A stretch of 64,000 bases of DNA from Variovorax ginsengisoli (GTDB lineage Bacteria > Pseudomonadota > Gammaproteobacteria > Burkholderiales > Burkholderiaceae_C), in assembly GCF_030811835.1 (NCBI RefSeq), contig NZ_JAUSRO010000013.1, positions 62,001-126,000 on the forward strand. Reading direction: 5' to 3'. The translations under genes were made by a program, and so were the position numbers. This document shows, one piece after another, positions 7,931-16,655 of this stretch (its first letter is position 1; the number at the start of each line of letters is the position of its first letter). Under the pieces are notes generated by a model, which did not search any database, was not told the DNA's origin, and saw only the letters and a program-made list of their open reading frames with translations.

Positions 7931-8467
7931 TTACTTCACGCGCTGCTTTTCGAGCTTGCGTGCCAGCGTGCGACGGTGCATGCCCAGGCGCCGGGCGGTC
8001 TCCGAGATGTTGAAGCCGGTCTCCGCGAGGATCTCGTGGATGCGCTCCCACTCGAGCGTCTTGATCGAGGTTGAGCGGTTGGTCAGCGCGACGTCGGTGC
8101 TGCCTTCGACACGCGCGAAGGCAGCCTCGATGTCGTCGGTGTTCGATGGCTTGGCCAGGTAGTGGCAGGCGCCCAGCTTGATGGCCTCGACCGCGGTGGC
8201 GATGCTCGCAAAGCCGGTCAGCACCACGATCAGCATGTCCGGATCATGCGCGTGCAGCGCCTGGACGCAGGCCAGGCCCGAGGCGTCGCCGTTGAGCTTG
8301 AGGTCCACCACCGCGTAGCCTGGCGACTGCGAATGCAGCAGCGCCTGCACCTCCTCCAGGCTCGCGGCCAGCAGCACCTCGTAGTCGCGGCGCTCGAAGG
8401 AACGGCCGAGCGTGCGCGCGAAGGCGGCGTCGTCCTCGACGATGAGCAGAAGGCGCTCAGCTTCCAT
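7931..8467 (-). CDS. regA: RegA/PrrA-type response regulator
   Basis: A 178-residue two-domain response regulator, the size of RegA/PrrA/ActR. The receiver has the acidic pair in IVEDDAAF, the phospho-acceptor Asp55 in AVVDLKLNG, Thr in VVLTGFAS and Lys in YLAKPSNTDDIEAAF. The short C-terminal DNA-binding part is a Fis-type helix-turn-helix, NISETARRLGMHRRTLARKL, as in RegA. The ATG at 8467 was preferred; it overlaps the sensor gene by 11 bases, and in-frame starts at 8482 or 8506 would add a tail not seen in the family. Its partner is the RegB-like kinase encoded just upstream. RegBA-type systems control respiratory and other redox genes, in keeping with the cyo operon next to it. Confidence 0.88.
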   Translation of the reverse strand: MEAERLLLIVEDDAAFARTLGRSFERRDYEVLLAASLEEVQALLHSQSPGYAVVDLKLNGDASGLACVQALHAHDPDMLIVVLTGFASIATAVEAIKLGACHYLAKPSNTDDIEAAFARVEGSTDVALTNRSTSIKTLEWERIHEILAETGFNISETARRLGMHRRTLARKLEKQRVK

Positions 8468-9902
8468 GGACTGCCTTTGCATGCGCTCGGAGGGTGTTGT
8501 CCACATCGTTCATCTCGTTGACCTCCTCGGCCGCGTCGTCGTCGTCTTCCTCTTCTTCCTCGAGCGTGATGGCCGCCAGCGGCAGCGTGATGGTGACCGT
8601 GGCGCCGCCCTCGGCGTTGTTGTGGGCGTTCACCGTGCCGCCGACGGTGCGCGCCACGTTGACCACCAGGAACAGGCCCAGCCCGCCGCCGGTGCGTCCC
8701 TTGCTCGACTGGTAGGGTTTACCGAACTCCTGGAGCATGGCAGGCGCGAAGCCCGGGCCGTTGTCGCTCACGCGCAGCACGAGATGGTCGGCGTTGCAGT
8801 GCACGTCCAGGCGGCTCGATTGCGGCGACGCCTCCAGCGCGTTGTCCAGCACGTTGCCGATCATCTGCTTGAGGGCGGAGTCCGACACCATCGGCAGGTC
8901 ATCAACGATGCGGTTTTCGTAGATGAAGGTGCGCACTGGCCGTGTGCGGCGCCACTCTTCCACCAGGTCGTCAAGGAAGGTGCAGATCGTGGTCTTTTCC
9001 GATGACTCGCCGCGCGCCTCGCCCGCCGACAGCAGGATGCCGCTCAGGATGGTCTTGCAACGCTGCACTTGCGTTTGCATCTCTGCGACTTCTTCCAGCA
9101 GTTCCGGGTCGGAGCTGAAGTGAGGCAGGTGCCGCCAGTCGCCCAGGATCACCGCCAGCGTGGCCAGCGGCGTGCCCAGCTCGTGCGCAGCGCCCGACGC
9201 CAGCAGACCCATGCGCACGATGTGCTCCTCTTCGGCCGCGCGCTGGCGCAGATCGGCCAGGCGTGCATCGCGCACGCGCAGGTTGTGGTTGATGCGGCTG
9301 ATGAAGGTCACCAGCAGCGCCGCGTTGAGCGCAAAGCAGATCAGCATGCCCTGGATGTAGGGACTCGACAGGCCGCGGTTGTGGTCCGGCGGCAGCGCCA
9401 GCGGCTGGCCGACCAGCGCCAGGCCGGCAAAGCACAGCGTGGTGACGCCCACCATGATGCGGGTCGAGGCGGGCTGCAGCAGGATCGCACCCAGGATGAC
9501 CTGCAGCAGATAGAGAAAGACGAAGGGATTGGTGGCGCCGCCACTCAGATACAGCTGCGCGGTGAGCATGCCGACGTCGACCAGCAGCGCGAGGAACAGC
9601 TCGCCATTGGTGATCTCCCGGCGCTTGCGCCAGCGCAGCAGGCTGGCGATGTTGAACACCACCAGGCATGCGAGCACGCCCAGCATGTGTTCCAGCGGCA
9701 AACGGATGCCGAATCCGTAGTGCACCACCTCGATGGTCACGATCTGACCGACCACGGCGAGCCAGCGCAGCTGGATCAGCTGCTGCATGTTCTTGCGCCC
9801 GGTGGCATCGTCGAGCCGCGCGATGGCGCGCGGGGCCGGCGGCCGCTGCTGCATGGCGGCGGCGGAGTCGGGTGTTCGGGAAGGCTGGAGGTCGGGGGTC
9901 AT
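8457..9902 (-). CDS. regB: RegB/PrrB-type redox-sensing histidine kinase
   Basis: A 481-residue membrane sensor kinase. About six transmembrane helices span residues 45-205. Between them lies SGGATNPFVFLY (Gly121-Phe127), matching the GGxxNPF quinone-sensing loop of RegB. The phosphorylation box is MGLLASGAAHELGTPLATLA with His240, almost identical in RegB. Cys282 in QVQRCKTIL sits where RegB has its redox-active cysteine (inference by position). The C-terminal ATPase domain shows N (NVLDNALEAS), G1 (LRVSDNGPGF) and G2 (TGGGLGLFLV) boxes. An acidic run of Glu and Asp near residue 455-465 is unusual. The ATG overlaps the SURF1 stop (ATGA), so the sensor is translated from the oxidase operon. 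Confidence 0.9.
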   Translation of the reverse strand: MTPDLQPSRTPDSAAAMQQRPPAPRAIARLDDATGRKNMQQLIQLRWLAVVGQIVTIEVVHYGFGIRLPLEHMLGVLACLVVFNIASLLRWRKRREITNGELFLALLVDVGMLTAQLYLSGGATNPFVFLYLLQVILGAILLQPASTRIMVGVTTLCFAGLALVGQPLALPPDHNRGLSSPYIQGMLICFALNAALLVTFISRINHNLRVRDARLADLRQRAAEEEHIVRMGLLASGAAHELGTPLATLAVILGDWRHLPHFSSDPELLEEVAEMQTQVQRCKTILSGILLSAGEARGESSEKTTICTFLDDLVEEWRRTRPVRTFIYENRIVDDLPMVSDSALKQMIGNVLDNALEASPQSSRLDVHCNADHLVLRVSDNGPGFAPAMLQEFGKPYQSSKGRTGGGLGLFLVVNVARTVGGTVNAHNNAEGGATVTITLPLAAITLEEEEEDDDDAAEEVNEMNDVDNTLRAHAKAVHGS

Positions 9903-10699
9903 CAGACCCCATTGTCTCCAATGCGCGAAGTCCGGGTGTGGCGACCTTCGCGCCAGGCGTACCAGGCCGCACCCGCGACCATCAGCGCCAGCGCATACCA
10001 GGTGATCGCATAGACCAGGTGGCTGTTGGCGAAGGTGATGACGGTGAGCCCGGGTGCCGGCCACGTTTGCGTGCCAGCGGGTGCCGCCCGGCCGGGGTCG
10101 GACTGTGCGTCGATGAAGAAGGGCGCCACCGGACCGACACCGCGCACCGTGGCCATGGCCTGCACGTCGCGCGAATACCAGCGCTCTTCGGCCGGCGCGT
10201 TCTTGCGCAGGAAGCCGCCGCCTGGCTCGCTCAGGCGCAGCAGGCCTGTGACGGTGACGGGACCGGCCGGTGCGGCCTCGCCGCGCGCGCCAGGTGCACG
10301 CACTTCCGGTGCGACGAAGCCGCGGTTGATCATGACCGTGGTGCCGTCAGCCTGCCGCAGCGGCGTCAGCACCCAGAAGCCGGCGCCGAGTTCGGTCACC
10401 GCCTGAACCAGCGTCTCCTTGTCGTTGAGGAGCGTTCCTGTGACCTGCACGCGGCGGTACTCGTCGTCGGCCCTGTTGAGTTGTGACCACTGGGCCGCTG
10501 CAGGCGCGGGCACTGGCGCCGCATGCACCCGCGCGTCGACGCGTGCGATCAGGTCGAGCTTCCAGGCGCGGCGTTCGACCTGCCAGGTGCCCAGTGCCAG
10601 GAAGCCCGTGAACATCAGCAGGGCACACGCCATCAAAAAGGCCCGCGAGCCCGCTGAGCGGGGCCGCGGGCCAGTGGCCTTGGAAGAAGCCGCTGCCAT
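9902..10699 (-). CDS. SURF1-family oxidase assembly protein
   Basis: A 265-residue protein with the SURF1 layout: an N-terminal transmembrane helix (about residues 20-40, with LGTWQVERRAWK just after it), a periplasmic domain with RRVQVTGTLLNDKETLVQA and TVMINRGFVAPE, and a second helix near the C-terminus (NSHLVYAITWYALALMVAG). SURF1/Shy1 helps assemble haem-copper oxidases, in bacteria mainly by delivering haem a. The ATG at 10699 lies two bases after the cyoD stop and its own stop overlaps the start of the sensor kinase. A SURF1 gene inside a quinol oxidase operon is noteworthy because classical bo3 oxidase uses haem o and E. coli has no SURF1. Confidence 0.9.
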   Translation of the reverse strand: MAAASSKATGPRPRSAGSRAFLMACALLMFTGFLALGTWQVERRAWKLDLIARVDARVHAAPVPAPAAAQWSQLNRADDEYRRVQVTGTLLNDKETLVQAVTELGAGFWVLTPLRQADGTTVMINRGFVAPEVRAPGARGEAAPAGPVTVTGLLRLSEPGGGFLRKNAPAEERWYSRDVQAMATVRGVGPVAPFFIDAQSDPGRAAPAGTQTWPAPGLTVITFANSHLVYAITWYALALMVAGAAWYAWREGRHTRTSRIGDNGV

Positions 10700-10701
10700 G
10701 G

Positions 10702-11115
10702 TCAAGGCATGTTCTTCATTTCGTGCGGGGACATGGGCATCATGTTGTGGTTGAGGTGGTACATCACCCACAGCGAGCCACTCAGCGTGATCACCACCAA
10801 CATGATGGTGAAGATCAGCGCCAGCATGTTCCAGCCGCCTTCGGACTTGGTGTTCATGTGCAGGAAATAGATCATGTGGACCACGATCTGCACCGCAGCG
10901 AAAGCCAGCACGACGATCGAGGTCATGGCCGGCTTGTCGAAGACCTTGCCCATCACCAGCCAGAAGGGGATGGCCGTGAGGATGACCGACAGGACGAAGC
11001 CGATCGCATAACCCTTGAAAGTGCTGTGGCTGGCGCCATCGGCATGGTCGTCGTGGTCATCATGACCGTGCGCGCCATGCGCATCGTTCGAGGAGGGGGT
11101 GTGCAGTGCGCTCAT
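10702..11115 (-). CDS. cyoD: Cytochrome bo-type quinol oxidase subunit IV
   Basis: A 137-residue subunit with three transmembrane helices: STFKGYAIGFVLSVILTAIP, SIVVLAFAAVQIVVHMIYFLHM and NMLALIFTIMLVVITLSGSL, ending in a YHLNHNMMP tail, as in CyoD. The N-terminus is His/Asp-rich (HGAHGHDDHDDHADG), which is common in betaproteobacterial CyoD and might bind metal. It assists assembly of subunit I. It begins directly after the cyoC stop (adjacent codons) and is followed by SURF1 two bases later, so all are one transcription unit. Confidence 0.93.
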   Translation of the reverse strand: MSALHTPSSNDAHGAHGHDDHDDHADGASHSTFKGYAIGFVLSVILTAIPFWLVMGKVFDKPAMTSIVVLAFAAVQIVVHMIYFLHMNTKSEGGWNMLALIFTIMLVVITLSGSLWVMYHLNHNMMPMSPHEMKNMP

Positions 11116-11745
11116 TTACAGCGATCCCATCAGATAGACGAAAGTGAAGACGCCGATCCAGACCACGTCCAGAAAGTGCCAGAACATCGACAGGCACATC
11201 AGGCGCCGGCGGTTGGCGGCGATCAGGCCGCCGCGCGAGACCTGGACCATCAGCGTGACCAGCCAGATGATGCCGAAGCTCACGTGCAGGCCGTGGGTGC
11301 CGACCAGCGCAAAGAACGCCGACAGGAACGCGCTGCGCTGCGGGCCGGCGCCCTCGTGGATCAGGTGGTGGAATTCGTAGAGTTCGAGGCCGATGAAGGC
11401 CAGGCCGAACAGGCCGGTGATACCCAGCCAGATCAGCACCGGACGCACGCGCTTCTTCTGCATTTCGAGGATCGCGAAGCCGTAGGTGATCGACGACAGC
11501 AGCAGCATGGACGTGTTGACGGCCACCAGCGGCAGATCAAACAGGTCGGCACCCGAAGGGCCGGCCGCATAGCTGCGGCCCAGCACCGCATACACCGCGA
11601 ACAGGCAGGCGAAGATGAGGCAGTCGCTCATCAGGTAGAGCCAGAAGCCCAGCAGCGTGCCGTTCTCCGGATGGTGCTCGGTGGTTTCGTAGAAGCGCAG
11701 GTTGTCGGGCGCGTTCACCGCGACATGGGGCGTAGAGAGGGACAT
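11116..11745 (-). CDS. cyoC: Cytochrome bo-type quinol oxidase subunit III
   Basis: A 209-residue, five-helix subunit III of a haem-copper quinol oxidase. Recognisable parts are FYETTEHHPENGTLLGFWLYLMSD, LFAVYAVLGRSYAAGPSG, FEIQKK-like FAILEMQKKRVRPVLIWLG, and HGLHVSFGIIWLVTLMVQV, followed by RRLMCLSMFWHFLDVVWIGVF. The last is the hallmark C-terminal region of CyoC. It stabilises subunit I. The gene follows cyoB by seven bases and abuts cyoD. Confidence 0.94.
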   Translation of the reverse strand: MSLSTPHVAVNAPDNLRFYETTEHHPENGTLLGFWLYLMSDCLIFACLFAVYAVLGRSYAAGPSGADLFDLPLVAVNTSMLLLSSITYGFAILEMQKKRVRPVLIWLGITGLFGLAFIGLELYEFHHLIHEGAGPQRSAFLSAFFALVGTHGLHVSFGIIWLVTLMVQVSRGGLIAANRRRLMCLSMFWHFLDVVWIGVFTFVYLMGSL

Positions 11746-11752
11746 GGCGTTA

Positions 11753-13756
11753 TCAGGCGTGGCTCGCCAGGAGGCGGGTGCGATCGGCTTCGGTACGGAC
11801 GACCTCGTCGGCGGAGATGTGGTAGTCGCGCTTGTAGTTGAAGGTGTGGATGATCGTCACGGCCACCAGCGTCACGAAGGACAGGGCAGCCAGGACCCAC
11901 ATCTGCCAGATCAGCGTGAAGCCGACGGCAGTGCTCAGGCCCGCCAGCACGATGCCGGCCCAGGTGTTCTTGGGCATGTGAATGGCGATGAAACCTTCCA
12001 CCGGACGCACGTAACCGCGGCGTTTCATGTCCGACCAGGCGTCGTTGTCGTGCACGCGCGGCGTGAAGGCGAAGTTGTAGGCCGGTGGTGGCGACGAGGT
12101 CGACCACTCCAGCGTGCGGCCACCCCATGGGTCGCCGGTGTGGTCGCGCAGCGACTCGCGGCGAATGAAGCTCACCACCAGCTGGATCAGGAACGAGCCG
12201 ATGCCCAGCGCGATCAGCACGGCACCGAAGGCGGCGATCTGGAACCAGATCTGCAGCGAAGGATCGGTGAAGTGGCTCATGCGGCGGGTCACGCCCATCA
12301 TGCCCAGCACGTACAGCGGCATGAAGGCCAGGTAGAAGCCCACCAGCCAGAACCAGAACGAGCACTTGCCCCAGAACGGGTCGAGTTTGTAGCCGAAGGC
12401 CTTCGGGAACCAGTAGGTGATGCCGGCCATGAGGCCGAACAGCACGCCGCCGATGATCACGTTGTGGAAGTGGGCGATCAGGAACAGGCTGTTGTGCAGC
12501 ACGAAGTCGGCGGGCGGCACGGCCAGCAGCACGCCGGTCATGCCACCGATCACGAAGGTGACCATGAAGCCGATGGTCCAGAGCATGGGCACTTCGAACT
12601 TGATGCGGCCGCGGTACATCGTGAACAGCCAGTTGAAGATCTTCGCGCCGGTCGGAATCGAGATGATCATGGTCGTGATGCCGAAGAACGAGTTCACGCT
12701 CGCCCCGGAACCCATCGTGAAGAAGTGGTGCAGCCACACCAGGTACGACAGGATGGTGATCACGACAGTGGCGTACACCATCGACGCGTAGCCGAACAGG
12801 CGCTTGCGCGAGAAGGTCGAGACGATCTCGGAGAACACGCCGAACACCGGCAGCACCAGGATGTACACCTCGGGGTGGCCCCAGATCCAGATCAGGTTCA
12901 CGTACATCATCGCGTTGCCGCCGAAGTCGTTCGTGAAGAAGTTGGTGCCGACGTAGCGGTCGAGCGACAGCAGGGCGAGCACGGCGGTCAGCACCGGGAA
13001 GGCGGCGACGATCAGCACGTTGGTGCACAGGGCGGTCCAGGTGAAGATGGGCATCTTCATCAGGCCCATGCCCGGTGCGCGCATCTTGACGATGGTCGCG
13101 ATCAGGTTCACGCCCGACAGCAGTGTGCCCACCCCCGCAATCTGCAGCGACCAGATGTAGTAGTCGACCCCCACGTCAGGGCTGTAGAGAATGCCCGACA
13201 GCGGCGGGTACGCCAGCCAGCCCGTGCGTGCGAACTCGCCCACGAACAGCGACATCATCACCAGCACGGCCCCGCTGGCGGTCATCCAGAAACTGAAGTT
13301 GTTCAGGAACGGGAAGGCCACGTCGCGTGCGCCGATTTGCAGCGGCACCACGAAGTTCATGAGGCCGGTGACCAGCGGCATTGCCACGAAGAAGATCATG
13401 ATCACGCCGTGGGCGGTGAAGATCTGGTCGTAGTGGTGCGGCGGCAGGAAGCCGGCGTTGTCGCCGAAGGCGATGGCCTGCTGCGCCCGCATCATGAGGG
13501 CGTCGGCAAAGCCGCGCAGCAGCATGACCAGGCCCAGGATGACATACATGATGCCGATCTTCTTGTGATCGATGCTGGTGAACCATTCGCGCCACAGGTA
13601 GCCCCAGAGCTTGAAGTAGGTCAACGCGCCGACGACCGCCAGCCCGCCGATGGCGACCATTGCAAAGGTCAACAGCAGGATGGGTTCATGGAGCGGTATC
13701 GCCTCCCATGTGAGGCGGCCGAAGATGAGCTTCGTCAGGTCGAGATGTTCGAACAT
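11753..13756 (-). CDS. cyoB: Cytochrome bo-type quinol oxidase subunit I
   Basis: A 667-residue catalytic subunit with about 15 helices, the same length as E. coli CyoB (663). It carries the quinol-site residues in MLLRGFADALMMR and in LPPHHYDQIFTAHGVIM, the haem ligand histidines, and the CuB site with the Tyr-His pair in WGHPEVYILVLPVFGVFSEI, then the YASMVYATVVIT and LHHFFTMG segments. It reduces O2 to water while pumping protons across the cytoplasmic membrane. Whether the high-spin haem is o or a cannot be read from sequence; the linked SURF1 gene makes haem a worth testing. Third-position GC is extreme, producing long empty antisense frames. Confidence 0.96.
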   Translation of the reverse strand: MFEHLDLTKLIFGRLTWEAIPLHEPILLLTFAMVAIGGLAVVGALTYFKLWGYLWREWFTSIDHKKIGIMYVILGLVMLLRGFADALMMRAQQAIAFGDNAGFLPPHHYDQIFTAHGVIMIFFVAMPLVTGLMNFVVPLQIGARDVAFPFLNNFSFWMTASGAVLVMMSLFVGEFARTGWLAYPPLSGILYSPDVGVDYYIWSLQIAGVGTLLSGVNLIATIVKMRAPGMGLMKMPIFTWTALCTNVLIVAAFPVLTAVLALLSLDRYVGTNFFTNDFGGNAMMYVNLIWIWGHPEVYILVLPVFGVFSEIVSTFSRKRLFGYASMVYATVVITILSYLVWLHHFFTMGSGASVNSFFGITTMIISIPTGAKIFNWLFTMYRGRIKFEVPMLWTIGFMVTFVIGGMTGVLLAVPPADFVLHNSLFLIAHFHNVIIGGVLFGLMAGITYWFPKAFGYKLDPFWGKCSFWFWLVGFYLAFMPLYVLGMMGVTRRMSHFTDPSLQIWFQIAAFGAVLIALGIGSFLIQLVVSFIRRESLRDHTGDPWGGRTLEWSTSSPPPAYNFAFTPRVHDNDAWSDMKRRGYVRPVEGFIAIHMPKNTWAGIVLAGLSTAVGFTLIWQMWVLAALSFVTLVAVTIIHTFNYKRDYHISADEVVRTEADRTRLLASHA

Positions 13757-13835
13757 CGTGGGTCCGGATGGCAGAAAGATGAAGTGGCGCGTGCTGCGGC
13801 GCCTCGAAGAACAGCGTGAGGGATACGGAGTGGCT

Positions 13836-14912
13836 TTACATCGGGCGCTCGGCCGGTGGCACGAACGCGTCGACCGGATCGTTCACGGAGCACATGGCGC
13901 CCACGTAGCTGCGGCCGGCACGCTCGGTCAGGTCCAGCCGGGCGCGGGTGGCCGCATCCAGCGTGGTCACGTTGTAGGCGCCGGGCACACCCAGGCCGCC
14001 GGTGGCGTCGATGGCCATCATGTCCTTCATGCACATCTTGTTGTTCTCGACGCAGCGGTTGAGGATGGCGTCGTACAGGCCGGGTGCCACGTTCGCGTAG
14101 CGGCGAACCGGGTCGCGCTCGCTGGGCTGTTCGAGCTTCAGGTAGGCGTCACGGCTGAGCGTTTCGCCGCCGGTCTTGGTCTTCTGGACCCAGTTGTCGA
14201 AGTCGCCGTTGTTCAGGCCATGGAACTTGAAGCGCATGCCAGAGAAGCCGGCGCCGCTGAAGTTGGCCGAGAAGCCTTCGAACTCACCGGGCTTGTTGAT
14301 GACCGCATTCAGCTTGGTTTCCATGCCGGGCATGGCGTAGATCTGTCCGGCCAGCGCGGGGATGAAGAAGGAATTCATCACCGAGGAAGAGGTGATCTTG
14401 AACAGGATCGGGCGATCGACCGGCGCGGCGATCTCGTTGACCGTCGCAATGCCCTGTTCCGGGTAGAAGAACAGCCACTTCCAGTCCAGCGCCACGACCT
14501 CGATCACCAGCGGCTTGGTTTCGGCCGGAATCGGCCGGTTGGCGTCCAGGCGGGAAAGCGGGCGGTACGGATCGAGCGTGTGCGTGCTGATCCAGGTCAA
14601 CGCGCCCAGCGCGATGATGATCAGCAGGGGCGCGGCCCAGATCACGAGTTCCAGCTGCGTGGAGTGGTCCCAGTCGGGGTCGTAGTCGGTGCGGTTGTCG
14701 GCGTTGGACTGCCGATAGCGCCACGCGAACAGCAACGTCAGCGCGATCACCGGCACGATGATCAGCAGCATCAGGCCCGTGGAGATGAAGATCAGGTCAC
14801 GCTGCTGGGTGGCGATGTCGCCGGAAGGGTTGACCAGCACTGCGTTGCAGCCCGCCAGCAGCCCGATGGCTGGGAGCAGAAGCAGCCCGCGAAGGTTCTT
14901 GAGGTTTGGCAT
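13836..14912 (-). CDS. cyoA: Cytochrome bo-type quinol oxidase subunit II (lipoprotein)
   Basis: A 358-residue subunit II with a lipoprotein signal (MPNLKNLRGLLLLPAIGLLAGC, lipid-modified Cys22), two transmembrane helices (LIFISTGLMLLIIVPVIAL and LVIWAAPLLIIIALGALTW) and a periplasmic cupredoxin domain. The CuA ligands of cytochrome c oxidases are absent: the loop reads FSANFSGAGFSGMRFKFHGL with no cysteines, so this is a quinol oxidase. The C-terminus (about 270-358) has extra Cys residues (NRCVENNKMCMKDM) as in CyoA. First gene of the cyoABCD-SURF1-regBA unit; the 161 bases upstream are shared with the divergent MFS gene. Confidence 0.95.
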   Translation of the reverse strand: MPNLKNLRGLLLLPAIGLLAGCNAVLVNPSGDIATQQRDLIFISTGLMLLIIVPVIALTLLFAWRYRQSNADNRTDYDPDWDHSTQLELVIWAAPLLIIIALGALTWISTHTLDPYRPLSRLDANRPIPAETKPLVIEVVALDWKWLFFYPEQGIATVNEIAAPVDRPILFKITSSSVMNSFFIPALAGQIYAMPGMETKLNAVINKPGEFEGFSANFSGAGFSGMRFKFHGLNNGDFDNWVQKTKTGGETLSRDAYLKLEQPSERDPVRRYANVAPGLYDAILNRCVENNKMCMKDMMAIDATGGLGVPGAYNVTTLDAATRARLDLTERAGRSYVGAMCSVNDPVDAFVPPAERPM

Positions 14913-15073
14913 TCCGGACGAAAAAGAAGCGTGGGTTAGGGAAGGTACTGAATCTATGACGAAAGATCGCTGATGGCGAGTGGGCGTTTTGTCCTATGCT
15001 GATGCTTCATCACTCGTGTGACCCTGCGATGTACGTTTGACCCCTGATCCGGATCCATCCAAGAGCAAGCCCT
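14913..15073. promoter_or_regulatory. Divergent promoter region between cyoA and MFS gene
   Basis: These 161 bases must hold the promoters of both the oxidase operon and the MFS gene. The stretch around 14975-15010 (GTTTTGTCCTATGCTGATGC) is less GC-rich than its surroundings and could contain -35/-10 elements, but no hexamer pair is convincing by eye. A RegA or Anr/Fnr site would be expected here; I see no clear TTGAT-N4-ATCAA. Confidence 0.4.
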
Positions 15074-16414
15074 ATGTCAACTCTCGCCCACCCCCACACA
15101 GAACCGTCGTCCGACCGCATGGAAGAGGATCTGCGCCGTCTATCGGCCGATGATGCGACCATCGCCCCCAGCGAGATCGCCGTCGGCGTGATCATCGGCC
15201 GGGCCTCCGAGTATTTCGACTTCTTCGTCTACGGCATCGCGTCGGTGCTGGTTTTTCCGGCCATCTTCTTCCCCTTCGCGGAACGGCTGGAAGGCACGCT
15301 CTATTCCTTCGCTATTTTCGCGCTGGCCTTCATCGCCCGACCGATTGGCACCATCAGCTTCATGGCCATCCAGACGCGTTGGGGGCGGGGGGTCAAGCTG
15401 ACCATGTCATTGTTCCTGCTGGGCATCTCCACCGCAGGCATGGCATTTTTACCGAACTATGCCAGCCTGGGCGAGACGTCCATCGTCCTGCTCGCGGTGC
15501 TCCGTTTTTTCCAGGGGATCGCGCTGGGCGGTTCCTGGGATGGCCTGCCGTCGCTGCTGGCGTTGAGCGCCCCGCCCAAGCGCCGTGGCTGGTACGCCAT
15601 GATCCCGCAGCTGGGTGCGCCCATCGGCTTCATGATCGCCAGCGGCCTCTTCCTCTACCTCCATGCCAACCTGCCGACGGCGGACTTCCTCGACTGGGGC
15701 TGGCGCTACACCTTCTACGTGGCCTTCGCGATCAATGTGGTGGCGCTGTTCGCGCGCCTGCGCCTGGTGGTGACCGACGAATACGAACGCCTGCTCAAGC
15801 AGCGTGAGCTCGAACCGGCGCCTGTCGGCGAAATGGTCCGCTCGCGCAGTGGCAGCAACATGTTGATCGGCGCTTTTGCGGCGCTCGCCAGCTACGCGCT
15901 GTTCCATGTGGTGACCGTCTTCCCGCTCTCGTGGATCACCCTGAATTCGACCCAGCCGGTGAATGACGTGCTGGTGGTGCAGATGATCGGTGCCGCCATC
16001 GCCATCTTCGGCGTGATGGCCTCCGGACGCATCGCAGACCGCATTGGCCGCCGCAGCACCCTGGGGAGCGTGGCGGTGGCGATTGCTGTTTTCAGCATCT
16101 GTGCGCCGCTGCTGCTCGACGGCGGGATCGTTGGCCAGGACATCTTCATTCTGGTGGGCTTCGCACTGCTGGGTCTGTCGTATGGCCAGGCCGCCGGCGC
16201 GGTCAGCTCGAATTTTGCACCGCGGTACCGCTACACCGGCGCTGCCCTGACGTCCGACCTCGCCTGGCTCATCGGCGCGGCGTTCGCTCCGCTGGTCGCC
16301 CTTGGCCTGTCGTCGCACTTCGGGCTGATTGCTGTGAGTGGGTACTTGCTGTCCGGCGCGCTGTGCACCCTGATCGCCTTGCGCGTGAACCGGGCGCTCG
16401 AAATCCGCGGCTGA
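15074..16414 (+). CDS. MFS transporter (metabolite:H+ symporter-like)
   Basis: A 446-residue major facilitator with 12 predicted helices. Features of the MHS (ProP/KgtP/ShiA) branch are GRASEYFDFFVYGIASVLVF in helix 1, AFIARPIGTISFM, RFFQGIALGGSWDGLPSLLA and GRIADRIGRRSTLG between helices 8 and 9. The N-terminal 40 residues are hydrophilic. Substrate unknown; relatives move organic acids or osmolytes with protons. It is divergent from cyoA, and being paired with an oxidase operon suggests co-regulation. A strong intrinsic terminator follows about 45 bases after the stop. The ATG at 15074 follows AAGAGCAAGCCCT, a weak ribosome site. Confidence 0.85.
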   Translation: MSTLAHPHTEPSSDRMEEDLRRLSADDATIAPSEIAVGVIIGRASEYFDFFVYGIASVLVFPAIFFPFAERLEGTLYSFAIFALAFIARPIGTISFMAIQTRWGRGVKLTMSLFLLGISTAGMAFLPNYASLGETSIVLLAVLRFFQGIALGGSWDGLPSLLALSAPPKRRGWYAMIPQLGAPIGFMIASGLFLYLHANLPTADFLDWGWRYTFYVAFAINVVALFARLRLVVTDEYERLLKQRELEPAPVGEMVRSRSGSNMLIGAFAALASYALFHVVTVFPLSWITLNSTQPVNDVLVVQMIGAAIAIFGVMASGRIADRIGRRSTLGSVAVAIAVFSICAPLLLDGGIVGQDIFILVGFALLGLSYGQAAGAVSSNFAPRYRYTGAALTSDLAWLIGAAFAPLVALGLSSHFGLIAVSGYLLSGALCTLIALRVNRALEIRG

Positions 16415-16460
16415 CCCATCCCTTCCTGCAGCGGGCCGCGCACGCGGCCTGCCACCCACA

Positions 16461-16489
16461 AAGCGCCTCTTCCGAGAGGCGCTTTTTTT
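16461..16489 (+). terminator. Rho-independent terminator after MFS gene
   Basis: A perfect 10-bp stem, AAGCGCCTCT with AGAGGCGCTT, around a TCCG tetraloop, followed by a run of T. The A-rich left flank makes it potentially useful in both directions, but only plus-strand genes end nearby. Confidence 0.9.
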
Positions 16490-16655
16490 CGGGAAAATAG
16501 TTTCAGTTCGCAGGCTGCATTGGCCTGTTGTCCGACATGGCGCGGTCTTGGAGCTTCACTACCCTGACGAACAATTGAAAGCGCTGCGGGTGGCGCAGGT
16601 CCGCAGATGACCTGCCTTTCCCGAAGAGACAAGCAAACATGCTCCGGGACCCTTG

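Noticed and set aside
11702..13819. A 705-codon open frame on the plus strand
   Set aside because: It is antisense to cyoB and cyoC, whose protein sequences are unmistakable. The frame is His/Asp/Gln/Arg-rich without domains, as expected of antisense frames in GC-rich DNA.
16490..16655. tRNA or small RNA before the orphan response regulator
   Set aside because: I looked for cloverleaf arms and conserved GGTTCGAATCC-type sequence and found none; no second terminator marks a small RNA end.
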